A DNA stretch of 7,425 bases from assembly GCA_043798815.1 (NCBI GenBank), contig JAZDOH010000040.1, positions 1 to 7,425 on the forward strand, in the 5' to 3' direction. Both the position numbers and the translations under genes were made by a program. The notes under the pieces are model-generated. The model was not told the origin of the DNA. It saw only the letters and a program-made list of their open reading frames with translations, and made no database searches. This DNA is from JAZDOH01 sp043798815 (lineage in GTDB: Bacteria > Patescibacteriota > Gracilibacteria > UM-FILTER-43-11). The number at the start of each line of letters is the position of its first letter. Positions within the stretch are counted from its first letter, which is position 1. Below are positions 7,172 through 7,425 of the stretch, piece by piece.

Positions 7172-7210
7172 AAAAAAGAGGGTTTTAACGTTTTTAGCTA
7201 AAAATCCCCT
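7172..7210 (-). terminator. Probable Rho-independent terminator of the shikimate kinase-like gene
   Basis: On the minus strand GGGG-A-TTTT (from 7209) can pair with AAAACCCT (down to about 7179), and a run of six T (7177-7172) follows. The apical part also contains the palindrome TTTTTAGCTAAAAA. The stem is imperfect (one bulged A and a G-T pair) and AT-rich, hence moderate confidence. It lies 12 bp after the preceding stop codon and before the next promoter, which is the right position. Confidence 0.55.
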
Positions 7211-7222
7211 AAAAATGACTCA

Positions 7223-7425
7223 TTATTTAAACAAAAAGCCCAGTTGATTCTCAGCCACTTCCCCACTCGTGTTATCCCACACCACATCCGCGTATTTAAG
7301 GTAAAGCGCGCGACGTTCTTCCCATAAACGCTTGAGTTCTTTTTCAGGCTTTTGATCGGGTTTAAACGGAGGACGAACGGGGTTATTGATGACCCTCAAA
7401 GCAAGAACGTGAGGATCGGCGTAAA
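7223..7425 (-). CDS. aroK: Shikimate kinase-like protein, C-terminal 66 residues (5' end beyond window)
   Basis: The minus-strand frame is open from the right edge to the TAA at 7225-7223. The peptide contains NNPVRPPFKP followed by ELKRLWEERRALYLKYADVV and a short tail. This fits the end of shikimate kinase: the N-R/P-P substrate-lid region, then the E-x-R-x-x-L-Y-x-x-x-A-D motif with the conserved lid/adenine-side Arg, and the final V-x-D strand. Shikimate kinase phosphorylates shikimate with ATP in the cytoplasm, in the chorismate pathway to aromatic amino acids. The nucleotide-binding N-terminus is not in the window, so another P-loop small-molecule kinase of the same superfamily cannot be excluded. 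Confidence 0.65.
   Translation of the reverse strand, partial: YADPHVLALRVINNPVRPPFKPDQKPEKELKRLWEERRALYLKYADVVWDNTSGEVAENQLGFLFK

Overview
The window looks like chromosome from a small-genome bacterium, most likely of the Patescibacteria / candidate phyla radiation (CPR). The main evidence is the 16S rRNA gene on the minus strand. It is about 1490 nt long and carries substitutions at E. coli positions 506/525, 921/1396 and 1508/1527, of a kind I associate with this group. No open gene shows a Shine-Dalgarno sequence, and the gene set fits (VanW-family surface protein, small lipoprotein, 2-TM potassium channel with a coiled-coil tail). A Peregrinibacteria/Gracilibacteria-type relative using the standard code is possible, but I cannot place it firmly without a tree. 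TGA acts as a stop in two genes, so code 25 is unlikely.

Layout from left to right. First comes the 3' end of a secreted or surface protein gene (+), with a fibronectin III-like segment, a Gly/Asn/Asp linker and a dockerin-like calcium loop. tRNA-Ile(GAT) (-) follows, with its own promoter. Next is a probable two-gene unit on the minus strand: queG (epoxyqueuosine reductase) and then an unrecognised 367-residue protein with faint protein-kinase-like features. A 29-bp AT-rich divergent promoter separates queG from the K+ channel gene (+), which is followed by a small lipoprotein gene (+) with its own promoter. These two converge on the 16S rRNA gene (-). Upstream of the 16S gene lie its leader, its promoter and a vanW-type gene (-) with its own promoter. 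At the right edge, after a terminator, is the 3' end of a shikimate kinase-like gene (-).

The most informative part is the 16S locus. No 23S or 5S gene and no spacer tRNA follows it: about 86 bp after the 16S 3' end lies the 3' end of a protein gene on the opposite strand. The rRNA is therefore an orphan (unlinked) gene. It is still bracketed by a long inverted repeat (leader 5257-5292, trailer 3623-3656) that would form a classical pre-16S processing stem, with a local hairpin on each side of the mature rRNA. Its promoter is TTGACT-17 bp-TACAAT, followed by boxA-like antitermination sequences.

Promoters can be read directly for most units. Three of them (tRNA, rRNA, vanW) share the -35 hexamer TTGACT at exactly 17 bp from the -10. 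Three protein genes (queG, channel, lipoprotein) have a -10 box so close to the start codon that their mRNAs should be leaderless or nearly so, although the 16S rRNA keeps an intact anti-Shine-Dalgarno CCUCC. I found no CRISPR array, insertion sequence, phage gene or evident new defence system. The points worth following are the rRNA architecture, the initiation mode and the queG-linked unknown.
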